Source: Tetraselmis striata
Lineage: Eukaryota > Chlorophyta > Chlorodendrophyceae > Chlorodendrales > Chlorodendraceae
Direction: 5' to 3'
NCBI GenBank assembly: GCA_006384855.1
Contig: VCJN01001273.1
Location: 1 to 64,000 of the forward strand
Length of the DNA stretch: 64,000 nt
The notes under the pieces are model-generated. The model searched no databases. It was given only the letters and a program-made list of their open reading frames with translations, and was not told where the DNA came from. The translations under genes were made by a program, and so were the position numbers. Below, piece by piece: positions 23,290 through 36,285 of the stretch. Every line of letters begins with the position of its first letter. The stretch's first letter is position 1.

Positions 23290-26200
23290 CTGGCAATGGC
23301 GCTGTAGGACTCCCCGATGTGCCCTTCTTCCCGGTTTCTCATTTCTTGCAGGATAAGGATGATGTTGGAGATGGTGTTGGGAGGCCACGTGTTGTGGTGC
23401 TCGTACCAGGCAATGCGGTCTTCAAATGCAGACCTCTCGGACACTGTCAAAACCTGTTCAAGGGATACAGTAAAATAGTCTCAGTCAATCCAAAAGCATA
23501 CAAAGGCTCGTTCAATCCCTGCTGAAGGTGAGAGACGCAGATTCATTCCACATGCCACTGGCATCCTTACCAGCCGCGCCAAGTGCCTCAGCCAGTATAT
23601 CAGCTCAGATCTGCAGCACATGCAAATGCACATTCAAAGTATGCTTTACAATCAGCGGCGCCATGGTGCCACCGCAAAATTGACCAATCAACCACAGCGT
23701 CTACTGCTTCTCTCTCCCCCTCCCTCCCTCCTTCCCTCTCTCTCTCTCTCCCCCATCAGAGAAGGAAAATATATTTCAGCAACTCCGGAATGTTTAGGGG
23801 GCGAGGGGGGGGGGGGGGGGAGGGGTGGACCTGGAGTGCGGGTCATGCCAGTCAAGCCCATGAGGCGGCAGCGGGAGTGTGAACGCCGAGGCCTGGGAAA
23901 CATACATCAAACAGGGCACACGTTGCACGTTACTGCATAAATAATAGTATCATTCATTTTATTCAAGGACTAGTTCACCCCTGCATGCATAGCGTAAATC
24001 AGATGGAAATGAAAGGGTGTGCATGTTTAGGCACACAACATGCCAAGTGAAGGGGGGAGCGATGTCCGGAAGGGAAGGAGGAAGTACCGCTGTCGGGGGA
24101 GGAGGAAGATGGCGCGCGTAAGGTGGACTCAAGGTTTCCCTGCTGTATCCATGCCCCCTGCGCGCATGGGCCTCCATTGCCCTGAGTGCAAGGGCCGCAG
24201 TCCTATCGCTAGACCTCGCCTCCCGCTCGGGGCTCCTGGAGCGTCCAAGAAAGGGTTGACTGCTCCTCTCACCGTGCAGCTCCACTCTGCTGCCAGTTGC
24301 CCCCCGGCCTCGACCTTTCAGGTACCCATCCCTTCCACGCTCCGGGGGGCTTGACGCACTGCTTCCCAGGCGGGGATCTGTTGGCTGATCGTAGAGGGAA
24401 CCTGGCTGCGACCCCCCTCGAGGCAGTACCGGGTCGGTCATCACTCGGCGAGGCGGATCTGCATGCCGCTTGCGGCCATGCCCCGAGTCATCTGGATCAT
24501 CATCACCGAAGGGCGGGTCATCAAATCCATCACTGCTGGTGTGCCGCGGCTGTGCAAACTCAGGTCGAACGCTGCGACGTGGACGCTTTGCTGCCGAAGG
24601 CCCGCCCCCTTGCATGAATGATGGGCCCGCTGGGTGACAGCATCAATCTCATCAGGTTCCAACAAAATATTGAAACATCGGGGTCATGTATTGCACGAAA
24701 GAAAAGTTGAGGTGCATGCAGAAGTAGATGGATGCGCATAGTGGTGCGGCTCTAACATTTTTAAAGTGCTTGTTCCTAGACCATGCAATTGGCCATGCTC
24801 ACCAAATTAAATAATGATCGCGAAACACAACAGACCTCAAAGCATCACTTGACAGACTCATCAGTCTTTTACGATGCAAGTGCAGCGGCAATTAGAATAG
24901 AAAAGAAATAGAACGGACTAGAAATAAAATAAAAACGTCTTGCTTTGGCATTTCGCGAAATACAACTGACTTAATAGTATTGCAAATCGATATCACATAG
25001 CACTAAAGGTATCATTTAATTCAAGGTTGCCAATTCATTCAGAAAATTGTACGTACATTTTTTCAAATAGATAGCAATACAGAATGCGGACTGATGCACA
25101 ATGAGTAGATTACGCTAGCGATTACTACATACGCATTATTAATTAGGACGGTTACAGCGCGCTTAAATGTCGTGCTGGTAGTAGTGCCAGTACTCGGAGT
25201 AATCAGATTTTGCAAGCGGTAAAATATTGCAACGCTAGAAGGGCGGCAAAATGCATGGAAATAAAAAACAGGGCCAGGTACCTCCATTGTAGATTAATTG
25301 ACACCTACGCTCTATTATAGTAGGCAATGATATGCGCCGAAGGTGGTTTTCACATTGCAGTATTTTTTGTGGCCTAGTATAAAAACGTGTCTATGCGTAC
25401 ATATGCACGCTTGATAAATACCGATACTGCATGGATGAGGATACGGCAAGAAGGTCTGCATAAAATGGCAGAACCCCTGAGGTCATTGTCAGGGGCGTGG
25501 AGCGTTACCTCCAGATGGTGACAATGCTCCTGTGAGGCCATCTTGAGATGAGCCAAGCCTCTCGCGCGGCTCCACCTTGCGCTTGGAAATCATGACTTTG
25601 GCGCGGCGGGCACAACAGGCCGGGCAGTACCAGGAGTCGGCGGGGCGCTCCAGGAGTGGCACTGGCAGGCATGTCAGGTGGTAACCCACGCTGCAATCCT
25701 CACAGAACAGCATGTCGGATGTATCTGCGCTGGTGTGACCGCAGTGCTTGCAAGGGATCTCGGAAGCAGCTACCGTGGCGGAGGGGGGGGGGGGGGGGTG
25801 GCAAAGGCAAACCGAGTTATGAGGTAACATCCTCAGGACACGCAAATTAGAGCAGGCCAATAAAGCTGAAGATAACAATCACATTTACCACATTCTGCGG
25901 GTCTCAGGGCAATCTGGGGCACCGGGGTTTGTACCTGGGCCTGGGTTCTCTGGAGGTGCCGCCACGTCCCCAGCGGCGCGAACAGCGGAGCAGAACGGGC
26001 AGTAGAAGGTGGTGTGCGGCATGGAGCGCAATTTGGAGGGAAGGCAGTCGATATGCCAGCCTTCATGGGAGTCATCACAGAACAGCATCGCCGCGCTGTC
26101 GCCGGCTCCTGCGCAACCCGTGCAGGTGGCTTCCATGGTGCGAGGAGCTGGCATGACATCAGGCCAAAATAGCATGCATCAGGTGGGCCGGCAAACAGCA

Positions 26201-29200
26201 CTTGCTGGGCATTTGGTAGTTCGGCAGGAAATAGGGAATAGGTTGCCGGGGAATGGAACACGCCATTTCGCGAGCAGCCACACCTTGGGAGCCAGAGAGC
26301 TGGCTCTTGCTGACAGATCTCAGGGACAGCAAAGGCATTATGGGCTTATTCTGGTCGTCAACGTCAAGCTCCAGAGTATCTGGGAGTATGTTCATGGCAG
26401 ACTTTGGGGGACGATGCTGCATCTTGGCTCCCACGGACGCTAAGAACTCGATGATCTGCAAGTACCCCCGCCTACTCAGAGAAACCGTTGTTGACACTCA
26501 CTCCATGCATATGCTCTGCACGGGAATAATGTCAAGGTAAATTCTAACTTAACTCGTGAACATGTGCACTTTGAGAAAGAAACACAACGCCTGACAAACC
26601 CCTTAGGAGTTCAATGCCGCTGCTTTTGGGAATGGCGCGTGAAAGAGCCAAAACTCGGCCTTACCTCCTCTTTTGACGCGCATGGCTCCAGCACAGTGCT
26701 TGGAATCTGCGGCTTTCTCCAATATCTGCATGTTTGATAAGAAACATTAAACATAAAGAAACGTTGACACTCATCAGGTTACCATCAGAGGAGCCGCAAA
26801 GCAGAGCCCAAGGAGGCAGAGGTTGCACACGCGCCGCGGATACTTACATGAAGGAAGCCTCCATGTCCTTTGGCTTGTGCTCAACGCCCTACAAGTGAAT
26901 TACAAGTACAGACAGCCATCACCTATCTGTGCAAGCTGTTGTGCATCAATGTAGAGCAGATCAAGTAAATTTCCCTTGGTACTGTACCATCGCTGCCATA
27001 TCTAGCACTCCGTCGTTGCCTTGAAGGTAAAAGAAGCGGCAAAGACGTTGATTCTGTCCATCCTGCAGAATGCACAGGCACAATTGACGTCATTGCGCGC
27101 CATTCGCTGTCCATGGTGGTGTGATTTGCGACGGGCTACTCGTATCGTTTGTGCAACTCGTGACATGGTCATTTATTGGCACATGGCGCAGTTTAGCGCC
27201 CATGGTGTGCTGAAATCAGTGCTGCTGTCACTGCTGGATACCACACAATGTATCTAGGGTATGCATATTAGTACTTTAGCACATATCTGAGTGGTAGGAG
27301 CACCACGCTATGCACGCGCCGGGGGCACCGCATTGCGCCAGCCATGTAGGCGTTCGGCGCTCCGGGCCTGCTCACTTCTCTGCAACCAGACACTCTCCCG
27401 GGTATAGGCTTCCGCTTCCAACCCCGGCTCATGCCGGGACATGCGACATGGACCAGCACGTCGGTTGCGGGGAGGTTGCGCATGACATGGTGTGATTGCA
27501 ACTGGTTGATGCACAGGACCAAGCGGTGCACCTGCACTCCCTTGTCGATGGTGAAGTATCCACTGTACTTCCGAGCCCGAATCGTAACACCTGGGCCATC
27601 GGCGCCTATCACTGCTGGTGGCATGGCCTCCCTCCGGGCACCCATGGATTCTAACCAGGAGTTGACCTGAACAGTTCGCTGAAGTCAGGAAGCGGTAGCC
27701 GCCGGTGTGCAATATGTCAATGACCGGCAGTCAAGCAGGTGCGGCAGTTGCTGACCTTGGCTCTGGTGGTGCATGGTTCTAGCGCCGGCCCCTTGAATGC
27801 ACCAATACTGCTGTACCTGCAAAACACCCACACACCAAACAAGCCGTAAGAAGTGATATCAACGCACTCAAGGGCACAAGTATGTATGCTCTGAACGGGC
27901 TTCATTTATACATGCCAGATGTGACGAGGCGTACTGGTAGCATGTGTTGTTCTTGGCTTCTCCCTGCAGGGAATGCGGTAAAGCAATTTCAGTGATTTCC
28001 CTTGGCCTTCAATCAAACATCTAGCGTGTAACGCAGGCAGCATCGGCAGCACCAAGAATACACGAAATGTATCAGCACGCACAAGCGCAGCCAGCTCTGA
28101 CTCGTTCCCAGCTTTCGTGATGTAGATGTAGATGAACTTGTGCAAATGCTTTCCTTTCTGTACCAACGCAGTAGGCAGCGCGCAACAGTTGTCAGTGGAA
28201 ATAGCGCTATTTTGCTGTAGTGGACAAAAATGCCATGGGAGTGGGCGCGATTCATGATCCAAGACATGAGGACTGACTTGCCATTTCTCTCTCATTTGAC
28301 TTCAGAATGTAGTGCCCATCGTATAGGCGGACATTATCCGTTGGCCTTACAGCTGCTGCGATATCACACCCAATGACCGTCAGTGGCTTGTTAAGGTAAG
28401 CATACGCTTGATGAGATGTCCAGTCCCCTGCTCGATAGCTTCCCTACCTGGTGGCACCAGAGACTTGACAGGCACAATCTGATCCTCTATCTCCAAATGC
28501 AAAGGTTGAGTAATCAATGTCTTTGCCCCGAACATGCCTAGCCAGTCAAGCACCTGCGAATGGGCCATATAAACAGACATTTACTCAGTGCCGAAACACG
28601 GTCAAAATAACAGTCAGCGGAAGTTGTTGGATGGCATCCTCATTTTTTCTGACCTCAGAACGCTGTCTGACTTCGCGCAGACTGCCAATCGTGCACGTCT
28701 CTGGAGACCAGTACCTGGGGCATACAGTGATAAACAAGTGGGCAGAGCGGTGTCAAGAGACACAAATCCATCGGCAGCTTCAGTGATAGCAGCTGTGCAC
28801 GCCAATGTGAAATGAGTGGTCATGGGATGAACAGGCTAGCCGGGCTTGATTTGCGCATTGAGGTGCGTGACAGATGCATATTGGTGCAGCAATGTCTAGG
28901 GTTGGGGCAAAACGTGGGACGAGAATGCACCTCCAGTGCGAGGTGCCATTGGTGTCGATTCCCTGTGGCAGAGTAGGCAAGTCGCAGCGTCAGAAAGTAG
29001 CGTTACGGAGATATTGGTACGAGGGGATAAACCTCCCATATGATAGCAAGAGGGCAAGCAAGCAACACTGTGGTTTGGCACAGCAATCAAATCAAGGCAT
29101 GTAGGATTAGATTGTGAGTGTATCTTGTTTGCGTGAACTCACCACCACCGCCAATACCGGGTGTGCATTCGCGTTTTCCATCATGAAAAAGTACATTGCT

Positions 29201-29654
29201 CTGGAGTACTGTTCAACGGGCACAGGATTGATTGCTCAGCCTTGCACAGTTTGTCATCACGGTGGACTCCAAGGGGTTCAAGTTTTTTTTTTGCGCGTAA
29301 TAACTCGAGCACAATGTGAGGTTGTGAATGCCAGGCCATTACCTGTTCTCTCCGTTTGATCACAAAGTAGTATCGGAATCTCGGAAGTGTCTGGGCTGGT
29401 GGCCCTGGTTGTGCGACTGCAACTGCGGCTTCCGGTGCTGGTTCTGCCTGAGCAGCGGGCTCAGACTCTCCGGGCTGCTGCCTTGTGGACTCGGCCTGCT
29501 GCTTACGCTCTTCAGGCTCATGGACGTCCTCAGACTTTCCTCCCTCGTCCATATCACTTAAATGTGAGAGCCTGCTAGCATCCTGTGCACCTGGCGGCAG
29601 GATGCAATCTTCACTTGGGTGATCGGTGTCCATTCCTGATGCCTTCTGCACATC
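23290..29654 (-). CDS. multi-exon gene with two PHD fingers and repeated WLxxxGAK exons, unknown
   Basis: Exon-like blocks with GT-AG borders, 5' to 3': 29654-29343 (acidic/Gln-rich, ends RFRYYFVIKRREQ), 28553-28448 (VLDWLGMFGAK), about 28157-28000 (HLHKFIYIYITKAG), 27666-27532 (VNSWLESMGAR ... RARKYSGYFTIDKG), 26455-26284 (IIEFLASVGAK), 26147-25935 (PHD finger 1), 25758-25509 (PHD finger 2), 24629-about 23959 (RS/Pro-rich, KRPRR), 23453-23290 (SAFEDRIAWYEHHNTWPPNT). PHD fingers read histone H3 tails, so a nuclear chromatin role is likely. Long introns and intact frames distinguish it from the broken elements around it. The exact exon set, the start, and whether all blocks form one gene are inference. 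It could be a host gene or belong to a large element. Confidence 0.55.
25509..25758 (-). CDS. exon encoding PHD finger 2 (complete C4HC3)
   Basis: Acceptor CCGAG before ATCCCTTGC; donor GGAG|GTAACG. CKHC, CEDC, YHLTC and YCPAC supply all eight zinc ligands in canonical spacing. A basic tail follows (ISKRKVEPRER). Upstream in the intron lies a poly(C) tract, serving as part of the pyrimidine stretch. Confidence 0.85.
25935..26147 (-). CDS. exon encoding PHD finger 1, fourth Cys replaced
   Basis: CTGCAGAGDSAAMLFCDDS, GWHIDC and YCPFC follow the C4HC3 plan. The second knuckle reads CDDS instead of CxxC, so one zinc ligand is a Ser. The fold may use another ligand or be degenerate. Acceptor GCCAG before CTCCTCGC; donor CCCAG|GTACAAA. 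Confidence 0.75.
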
Positions 29655-32600
29655 CTGGGCAAGATGATGCTGAATAAGTGTATCATGCCTTATATAAGCA
29701 CGTAAGCTTGGCTTACGCGCAGGCTTCAGCTGGCGGCTAACCGTCACCTTGAGCAGCGCAGGGTTCGGCCGGTTTGGTGATGTGCTTAGACAGCCGCGGC
29801 GGTGCTGAACAGGGGATGGCAGGGTTTTGAGATGTGATATGACAGAGTGCTAGTTTATCCTCGGCGAGCCGCACGCACAGACACGCGCCTACGGGTAGCT
29901 GGACGAGAACAAACTCGGCTAGCAGAACCTTTCACGGTCCAAGGACTGGCGGCTGAGTGGAAACTACCCTACGTGATACACGCCGTCGGAACTTTCTGCC
30001 TCGTCAACAGCAAACGATAGGCAGGCCTCGTAGCACATCCATGACAGAAATGAGCTGTGATGGGGCAAGGCAACCGCCCGTACATATAAGGGTGGGTTGC
30101 GGTGTCGGGGTCTCACCGATGTTGAAACTGTGTCTTTCCGGCGCAGGTAAGTTGCACGGAGACCCGTTTCCTCTGCAGTGAAGTTGCGAGAAGAGCGCGC
30201 AGCACTCTTCGCGCGGACTATCTTAGCGTGATAGGCTGATGCCAATACCGAGTAGCTTCACGCACAGGTACGCGCTTCGCGACGTTCTGCAGGAAAGGGG
30301 AAAGTAGTCCGGGCCGGTCAGGCGGCAGTTGGTGAGAGAACAGCGGCCGAGGTCATGAAGGCAACGCGGGTATTTTGCTCACGCTGGATGGGCGACAGAC
30401 TGTTGGAAAGTGGACAATGCAATTTGGGCGGCCGTGTTGTAATCTTGGCGCGAGTGACCTCCTGACCGTCCCTTGTGAAGCCCGAAAATAAAATTAGACC
30501 TGACTGGGGAATTCTCGCAGTACCTGTACCTTCTCGAAGTGGCCCATCAACCTACCTGTAGGGCTGCTGCGTGCCTCCGGCTATGTAACCCTGCCATGGA
30601 CGCGAAAACGCGATTCCCCGCGCCCCTATTGCTCTGGCGGAGACCGCGCACACGTCGTTTCGCCTGGCACCGGGCTAGTCAAAGAGCAGGGCCACCAGGT
30701 GTGGCTTCCCTGTCCCATTACCCGTGAGGCTAGCACAGCTGGTGTGAACTTTTCGGAGCGCATTGAGAAGCCGGCGGCCGTCGGAGCCGCCCAGACCGAG
30801 ATGGAAATAAACTCGCCCTGGCCACGCGGCAGCAAATGCTAATATTAAGGATTTAGTTACACGGCGGTACCCGTACCGCACGAGCAGCAGACATAGCAAA
30901 GGAGTTACCTGGAGTGGTTTTATACTGTGTCCTGGCTGGCCCGCCGGGGCGGGCGGGCAGCCGATACTCGTATGATGATGAAGTATTTCATTGCAGTTCA
31001 TGCGTGTTTGTAACAGGATCGTGTACATCACGCGGTATACACGTGTGTAGTTCGTCATTTACACCAGTGGCCCACCCCGTCCCACGCGCAGCCACCCTTA
31101 CGACGCTGCGACCAACACCTGCCCGCAAGACGTTCCCATAAACCGCAGCCTCACTCCATCGACACAGGCCAGAGCATGGAATACAGATCCGAACATGGCG
31201 TACTGCTCACCTTTGCTGCGACCAGACCTGGCACGTCGATGCTCTCTCCTATTGGTATCCGGCGGCCGCACTTCGGCGCTCGAGTTGCTCCGTGTACGAT
31301 GACAGGCCACGGTGGGGGTAAGGCACGCTTTTATCGCGCAGCCGCGCCTGGCGCTGGCCCCGCTCCGCACGCGGAGGCAACGGCTGCAATCATGGGAGTC
31401 GTCAAGGGGGCAGGGCGCAGATAACGTATGGGGCGCAGACAATGTAGGTGGCGTCAAGGTGACTGTACTTCGGGTAGTCGCTAGCTTTAGTCTACTCTTG
31501 AGTCCTTCGCCATGGCTGATGTATGTACTTGGAGGCGTCGCCGCTGCTGCCGATCTGCTACCGGTAAAATCGTCCGCGCGTTGTGCTACTCGTACTGACA
31601 GACAATATACGCGCGAGCCAGAGATGCAGATTTGTGGACCGCTGCGGCGGGGTAGATGATGCGGCCAGGCTGTTGTGCCGGCCCCGTCTTGGATGTGCAC
31701 TTTTTGCGATCGGTACCTGACGCAACGACTGATACATCAGGATACATTGATATATCTCGAAGGGATACTGGTAAAGGAGATCTTAAAGTGAATAAAGAAC
31801 AACATCTGACCAAAAAGCGCATCTATCATTCTCAGTTGGGCAATTCACAATTTATTATCGCCAGCACTAACAACAAATGTAGGCGCATATGTGTAGCTGT
31901 AGTCGATAACAAATGTAATTACATGAGCTAGCTGCAAAAGGCGATCAGGAAATCACCCGAAAATGCAACAGGAAACGTCCACTACAGCAACTGCGAGGCG
32001 GAAGCACCAACAGAAGAGGGTGCGGAATGAGCACGGGCAGATGCATCAGACTTCGCCGTCTGCACTCCGGCAGAGAGAATGCCGCGCAAAGTACCATGCA
32101 CGCAAGGAGGGACTCGATGCAACAACCTCCGCCGCGTGGACGATAGGTGATGGCAACACTCGGCGGGCTAGCTGCTAGCGACATATTACTTCCGAAGAGC
32201 ATGGACGGACTGACCACGAAGGAAGCATGCAGCCGGGGCGGAAGGACCGCCACGGACGTTGCGCACAACACGCAACACCGCGGAGATATAGACCACCGTC
32301 AAAGCGGATTATCCGAGGCGGCCGCGGTCCTCAACCATAAAAGGGTAGTACCGAAGAATACCATGCATGCACCGGGGCGGAAGACGCCCAGTCCGCCGCC
32401 CATTTGTTGTGCTCCGCCTCGGTCGCCGCGATCCCCGGGGTGCACCAGCGGGGGTCGTTGCCCCAAGTGGCGGTCGTAGTGGAGGACACGCACGCAAAAT
32501 CGATAATGTAATCGCACGCCCCGCCTTCCCCCCCACCCCGCCAGCGTCAAGTCTGACGGCCACGAGCGGTCCGCTGGGCGCAACCCACTCGTCTCAAGGG

Positions 32601-33448
32601 TCAAGTCGCCGACTTCCGAGCGGTCCCGGTCGAGCACCGCCCCTGCTTCAATCGCCACGGGAACCCACCGATTTTTCAAAGCAGTATGCATGCAGTGCTT
32701 GTAGTTCGCGAACTAAGGGGCGGACGGGCGGATAATCCAAGACGAAATCGGTAGCGTTCCGGTTCGAGCCATCCGTAGAGCGAAGCCATAAGGGATCAAT
32801 ACCACACGTGGGGCCATGCTGGCATGTGACAAGCGCGGAACCCCCGCACGCGGGTAAAGGCCCAACACCGCGCAGCGGCGGGCGAATTTATAAGCAACAT
32901 GGGGATTCTTGCGGGCTGACTCGTGATCCGATTGGAAAAGCGATAGGGAGCCCGGCCCGCACGCGATTTACAAGCGCAGAGTATCAAGTCGCGAGGCCGC
33001 GGCGCCCGTAAAAAACAAGCCAAGAGCGAGGGCCACGAAGTCACGGAAGCGAATTGCACGGCTAAGTTGGCGTTGGACAACTATGATCGTGGGTAGATCA
33101 TCGGAGGCAGCACCAGTACCCGTACCATAGGGCGGAGCTGTAGTACCGCCTGGCTGCGGTTCTAGTGCCTCGGGCAAATATGTTGTATGGAATATATACA
33201 ACACGAGTATACAACACGGGTCGCGTCGGCATCATAAACGGATTTTAATTATATCCTACCAATACTACGTGGGCCGCGCCCCTAGCAGAAGCGCCGCCCT
33301 CTAAGATGTTGTAGCTCGCTGAACCAGCATCACACCACCGGTTCCGGCCAGGGCACTGCGGAGGAGCAACCATCAGCCGCCCACCGACCGCGAAAGGAAG
33401 GTCTTGACGTACGGGGTTTGGGTATGGGGAGGTTTGCCCGGTGGCGGC
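29655..33448. other. intergenic, nothing firmly supported
   Basis: A 200-codon minus frame at 31098-31700 and shorter frames at 30539-31058 and 32299-32691 lack domains and overlap open frames on the other strand. The 5' end of the PHD gene and its promoter should lie just above 29654. Confidence 0.4.
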
Positions 33449-33640
33449 CTAGTCCGTGCGGCGGTTGACGGTGTACATTGCGAGATCCTGGGCGGTCCTG
33501 CGGCGGTGCCGGGTCCAGGATGCGACGCCGTTGCGCCTCTTGCTCGGCATGCACAGAGGTATGTCGCAGTCCGGGCACTTAAAGGACGTCCAACCCACCT
33601 CCTGATCGCCATCACGGCCAATAGTGTAGCGGGCTTGCTT
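33449..33640 (-). CDS. Cys-rich ribbon exon, piggyBac-type C-terminus
   Basis: The frame reads GRDGDQEVGWTSFKCPDCDIPLC, then SWTRHRRR, and stops at 33449. The block TSFKCPDCDIPLC closely follows the T-Y-x-C-x-x-C-x-V-P-L-C signature at the C-terminus of piggyBac-like transposases, which binds zinc and transposon ends. The preceding CxxC half is not visible in this frame and the upstream frame shifts, so only the last half of the ribbon is secure. It is unlike the ribbon at 9831-10532 and so probably a second family. Confidence 0.5.
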   Translation of the reverse strand, partial: KQARYTIGRDGDQEVGWTSFKCPDCDIPLCMPSKRRNGVASWTRHRRRTAQDLAMYTVNRRTD

Positions 33641-33869
33641 GGTGGCGTTGTCGCTGCCGGGGCGTTTGCCGACTTGTCGCGGTCGGACGGAACAGTAGCG
33701 GCGGCGAAACGCGACAGAGGGACGGCGATCGGGCCAGCGTTGTTCGGCACAGGGACACCAGGGACAGCCGGCGCCGCGACCATGGCACTGCCGGGGATGT
33801 CCTGGAGCGTGAGGCCATGGGCATGGCGTAGATTGCATCGAGTTCGGGAGGGGGTTGGTCGGCAGGGCT

Positions 33870-33902
33870 GACTGACCTGCGCCTGCGGGGCGCAGGTCAG
33901 TC
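33870..33902. repeat. perfect hairpin, 14-bp stem, 5-base loop
   Basis: GACTGACCTGCGCC pairs fully with GGCGCAGGTCAGTC around TGCGG. No run of T follows, and a eukaryotic context makes a bacterial-type terminator unlikely. It may be a small foldback element or a structured RNA part. Confidence 0.85.
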
Positions 33903-34988
33903 GGCCGTTGTTGTGATATTTCAAAAAAACGAATTCCGATGCAACAGCCAGATGCGATCGCACGGGCGCGCCGCCCACACGCGTCGACATAATCATCACA
34001 TGCCGACGACATATCATCCAGGCAAGGTATTAGACGAGTGCTTGGTGCTATGGGAGTCATACCTGAGGCAGGGTGCCGGCGCCGGCGGATTGCAGCTTTA
34101 GCACGTTGATGTCTCATGGGACTCGGTGCCATGGTCCCACCTGACGCGGCATGTGTCGTTCACGGCAGACTCCGCGACTTCTCCAAACTTCATAGCTCTA
34201 TATTGGCGTAATCTGCCGGGGGCGGCAGGGGCTTGATACGGCCCAAGACGTGCGGTTACACGGCTCTTGAGCTGAGTAGGTTGTCTCATGGTGAATCGGT
34301 GGGTTGGGAATGGTGGCCGCTTTGCACTGCCCACTCAGCCGACCCGACCGGTCCCGGACCAATTTAAGTATCCTATTTGGGCCCCTCTGGACCTACCTCT
34401 CCTGACGCCCAGGTGGTCATCATGCCAGTTTTGCCCATAGTATTGGGCCCATACTTTCTGTTGTGTATATACAACATTTGTTCTATATGTACAACATATT
34501 TCCCCGAGGCACTAGTAGGGAAGGAGTTGCCGCTGACGAAGGGGGTGTCACTAAATCGCCGGGCGACGGTATCTTGAGAGCTACCAAAGCGCATGTAGTA
34601 ACGGTATATTGGCAGGACTCGTACCACCGATAGGAAGCGGTTGTTGGGCAGCAGATGCGGCCTCATCACTACCAACTCCAGGGGGAGTGGCCGTAAAAGG
34701 AGGAGATGTGGTGATGTCGCGCGGTCCTCCGCTAGTGCTCGTACCCGTACAAGTCCATAATAAATCATCAGTAGTCACTTTATTATTTATTACATAAGGG
34801 CTTTCACAAAAGCGCACTACAAACAGAACGAACAGCAACTATGAAAGGTTGCCATCAAAAGAGAGACATAAGCATGAAACCAAGGTCGAGCAGGAGAACA
34901 GGGAGCCAAGAACCAAGAAGGAGCCAAGGGAACCACGAAGTCACTTAGCTGCCAGGAACCAAAGGGACCCCCGCCCCGGGGTACGCTA
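33903..34988. other. spacer downstream of the nuclease-type LINE
   Basis: No gene recognised. Short inverted pieces around GTTGTATATACAACA occur at 34461-34492. The 3' end of the LINE (which reads leftward) should lie between about 34820 and 34988; no tail was identified. Confidence 0.4.
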
Positions 34989-36285
34989 TCAGCCGCGGCG
35001 AGGACGCTTGCAGCCAATGACCCGGGTCATAGCAACACATGCCGACGAGCGACGCGACGCAGGCGCATGAGCACCATCGCGTGCCGCACGCGCGGCCGCG
35101 ACCCCGCCAGGAACGTGGTCTGCATGTGCCATGTTGATGAGCAAGGAGAAACGGCGGCGCCACGCAGACAACAGCTTGCCGAGTTTTTGGCCAGTGTGTG
35201 TGTGGCTAGCTTTCGCGAGCTCCACCAAGAAAGCCTCGGCGTGCGGGGCCAGTGAGCCTAACTCGGAAACGGCGAAAGGAACAAAGCGAAGCATGCCGGC
35301 GGCGTTTCGGACACCCTCGGCATACTTCTGGATTTTGTGGCGCTCTGCAGCCCGCAAAGCAGTCGTTGGATCCGAGCTTGACACGCCGAGGATAGGGGCA
35401 ATGGTGGTATCGACAGCAAACGTGTTTCCGCGGATACCGCCATACCCAAAACGCCCAACATCGGTTGGCCGGCCGTCGCTGCCCTTCGGGCCAGAAACAA
35501 GCACCGACGGGTCCGTGAGGATCTGGACACCCACGCCCAGCGCGGACTTCACGTCGTGGCAAATGTCAGAAAGGCCATGCGCCGCCCACTCGTGTGCGGC
35601 GTGATTGGAGTCGCCCCCAGAGCAACGTGCCACGTGATCAGCGTATGCGACCGCCCAAGTTGAAGGAGTGAACTCCACGCCAGCATCCTCAAAACGGGCC
35701 AGCATACCTCGTACCGAGACGGAGCAAGAAGCACAAGAGCATGGCTCGCCAAGGGAGAAGAAAGGAGCCGCCCGAAGCGGCAACACGGAACTTGGAATCG
35801 TAGTACTCAGGGGAACGCCCACGGACTTCTCCAAGGCGACCCTCACTTGGAGGATCAGTCACCACGAACGCTGTCGCAGCACGGTTGATGCCAGGGCCGC
35901 TTGTAGGCATACGCGCAGCAAGCTTTGCGAAACGGACCGTGTGAATGCGGTGGCTCAGGGTTTCATGTACTTTCCGCATGGAGTACAAGGGGAAGTCGGA
36001 GTAATGCGGGATAGCTTGGAGGTCGGCCGCCGAGCGCATTGCAGACGCCGGCTCAGCCCCGGCGGCCGAGCAGCCGGCACGGGCAACGTGGGAGCGCTTG
36101 GAGGGGAGCAAGTTTAGGGCAGAGGCCAACGGCCCCGCTAGATCTTCGAGCACCGCGTCTCCACACTCGTCAACGACACGGGTATGAGCGGCGCGAAGCT
36201 CGACAGCCCACATCGGCGCCGGCGCGTTGGCGCCGGCATCGAGCTACAACGTTGGGGTGGCCAAAGCATGGTGGATCGAGGACGC
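34989..36285 (-). pseudogene. non-LTR retrotransposon, C-terminal part with restriction-like endonuclease
   Basis: The 285-codon frame ending at 34989 contains a Cys/His cluster (PCSCASC ... CSGGDSNHAAH ... ICHDVKSALG) and then GRPTDVGRFG ... FAVDTTI ... AERHKIQKYAE. The pattern D ... DxT ... K..KY, with VPFAVSELG after it, fits a PD-(D/E)XK nuclease of the kind that nicks target DNA in some non-LTR clades (compare Utopia, R2, CRE). 35747-36285 continues upstream in another frame (TAFVVTDPP joins VALEKSVGVPLS near 35847, a one-base shift). One in-frame TAG lies near 36250. The reading frame continues across the inserted DNA transposon into the RT at 39083. Clade assignment is tentative. Confidence 0.7.

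Noticed and set aside
31098..31700. 200-codon minus-strand frame
   Set aside because: The plus strand is open too, and nothing resembles a known domain.
32750..32775. tRNA B-box-like GGTTCGAGCC
   Set aside because: No matching A box or cloverleaf can be drawn around it.
33404..33871. 155-codon Gly/Ala-rich plus-strand frame
   Set aside because: Shadow of the minus-strand Cys-ribbon exon in GC-rich sequence.
33870..33902. Rho-independent terminator
   Set aside because: No T run follows the stem, and the sequence is eukaryotic.
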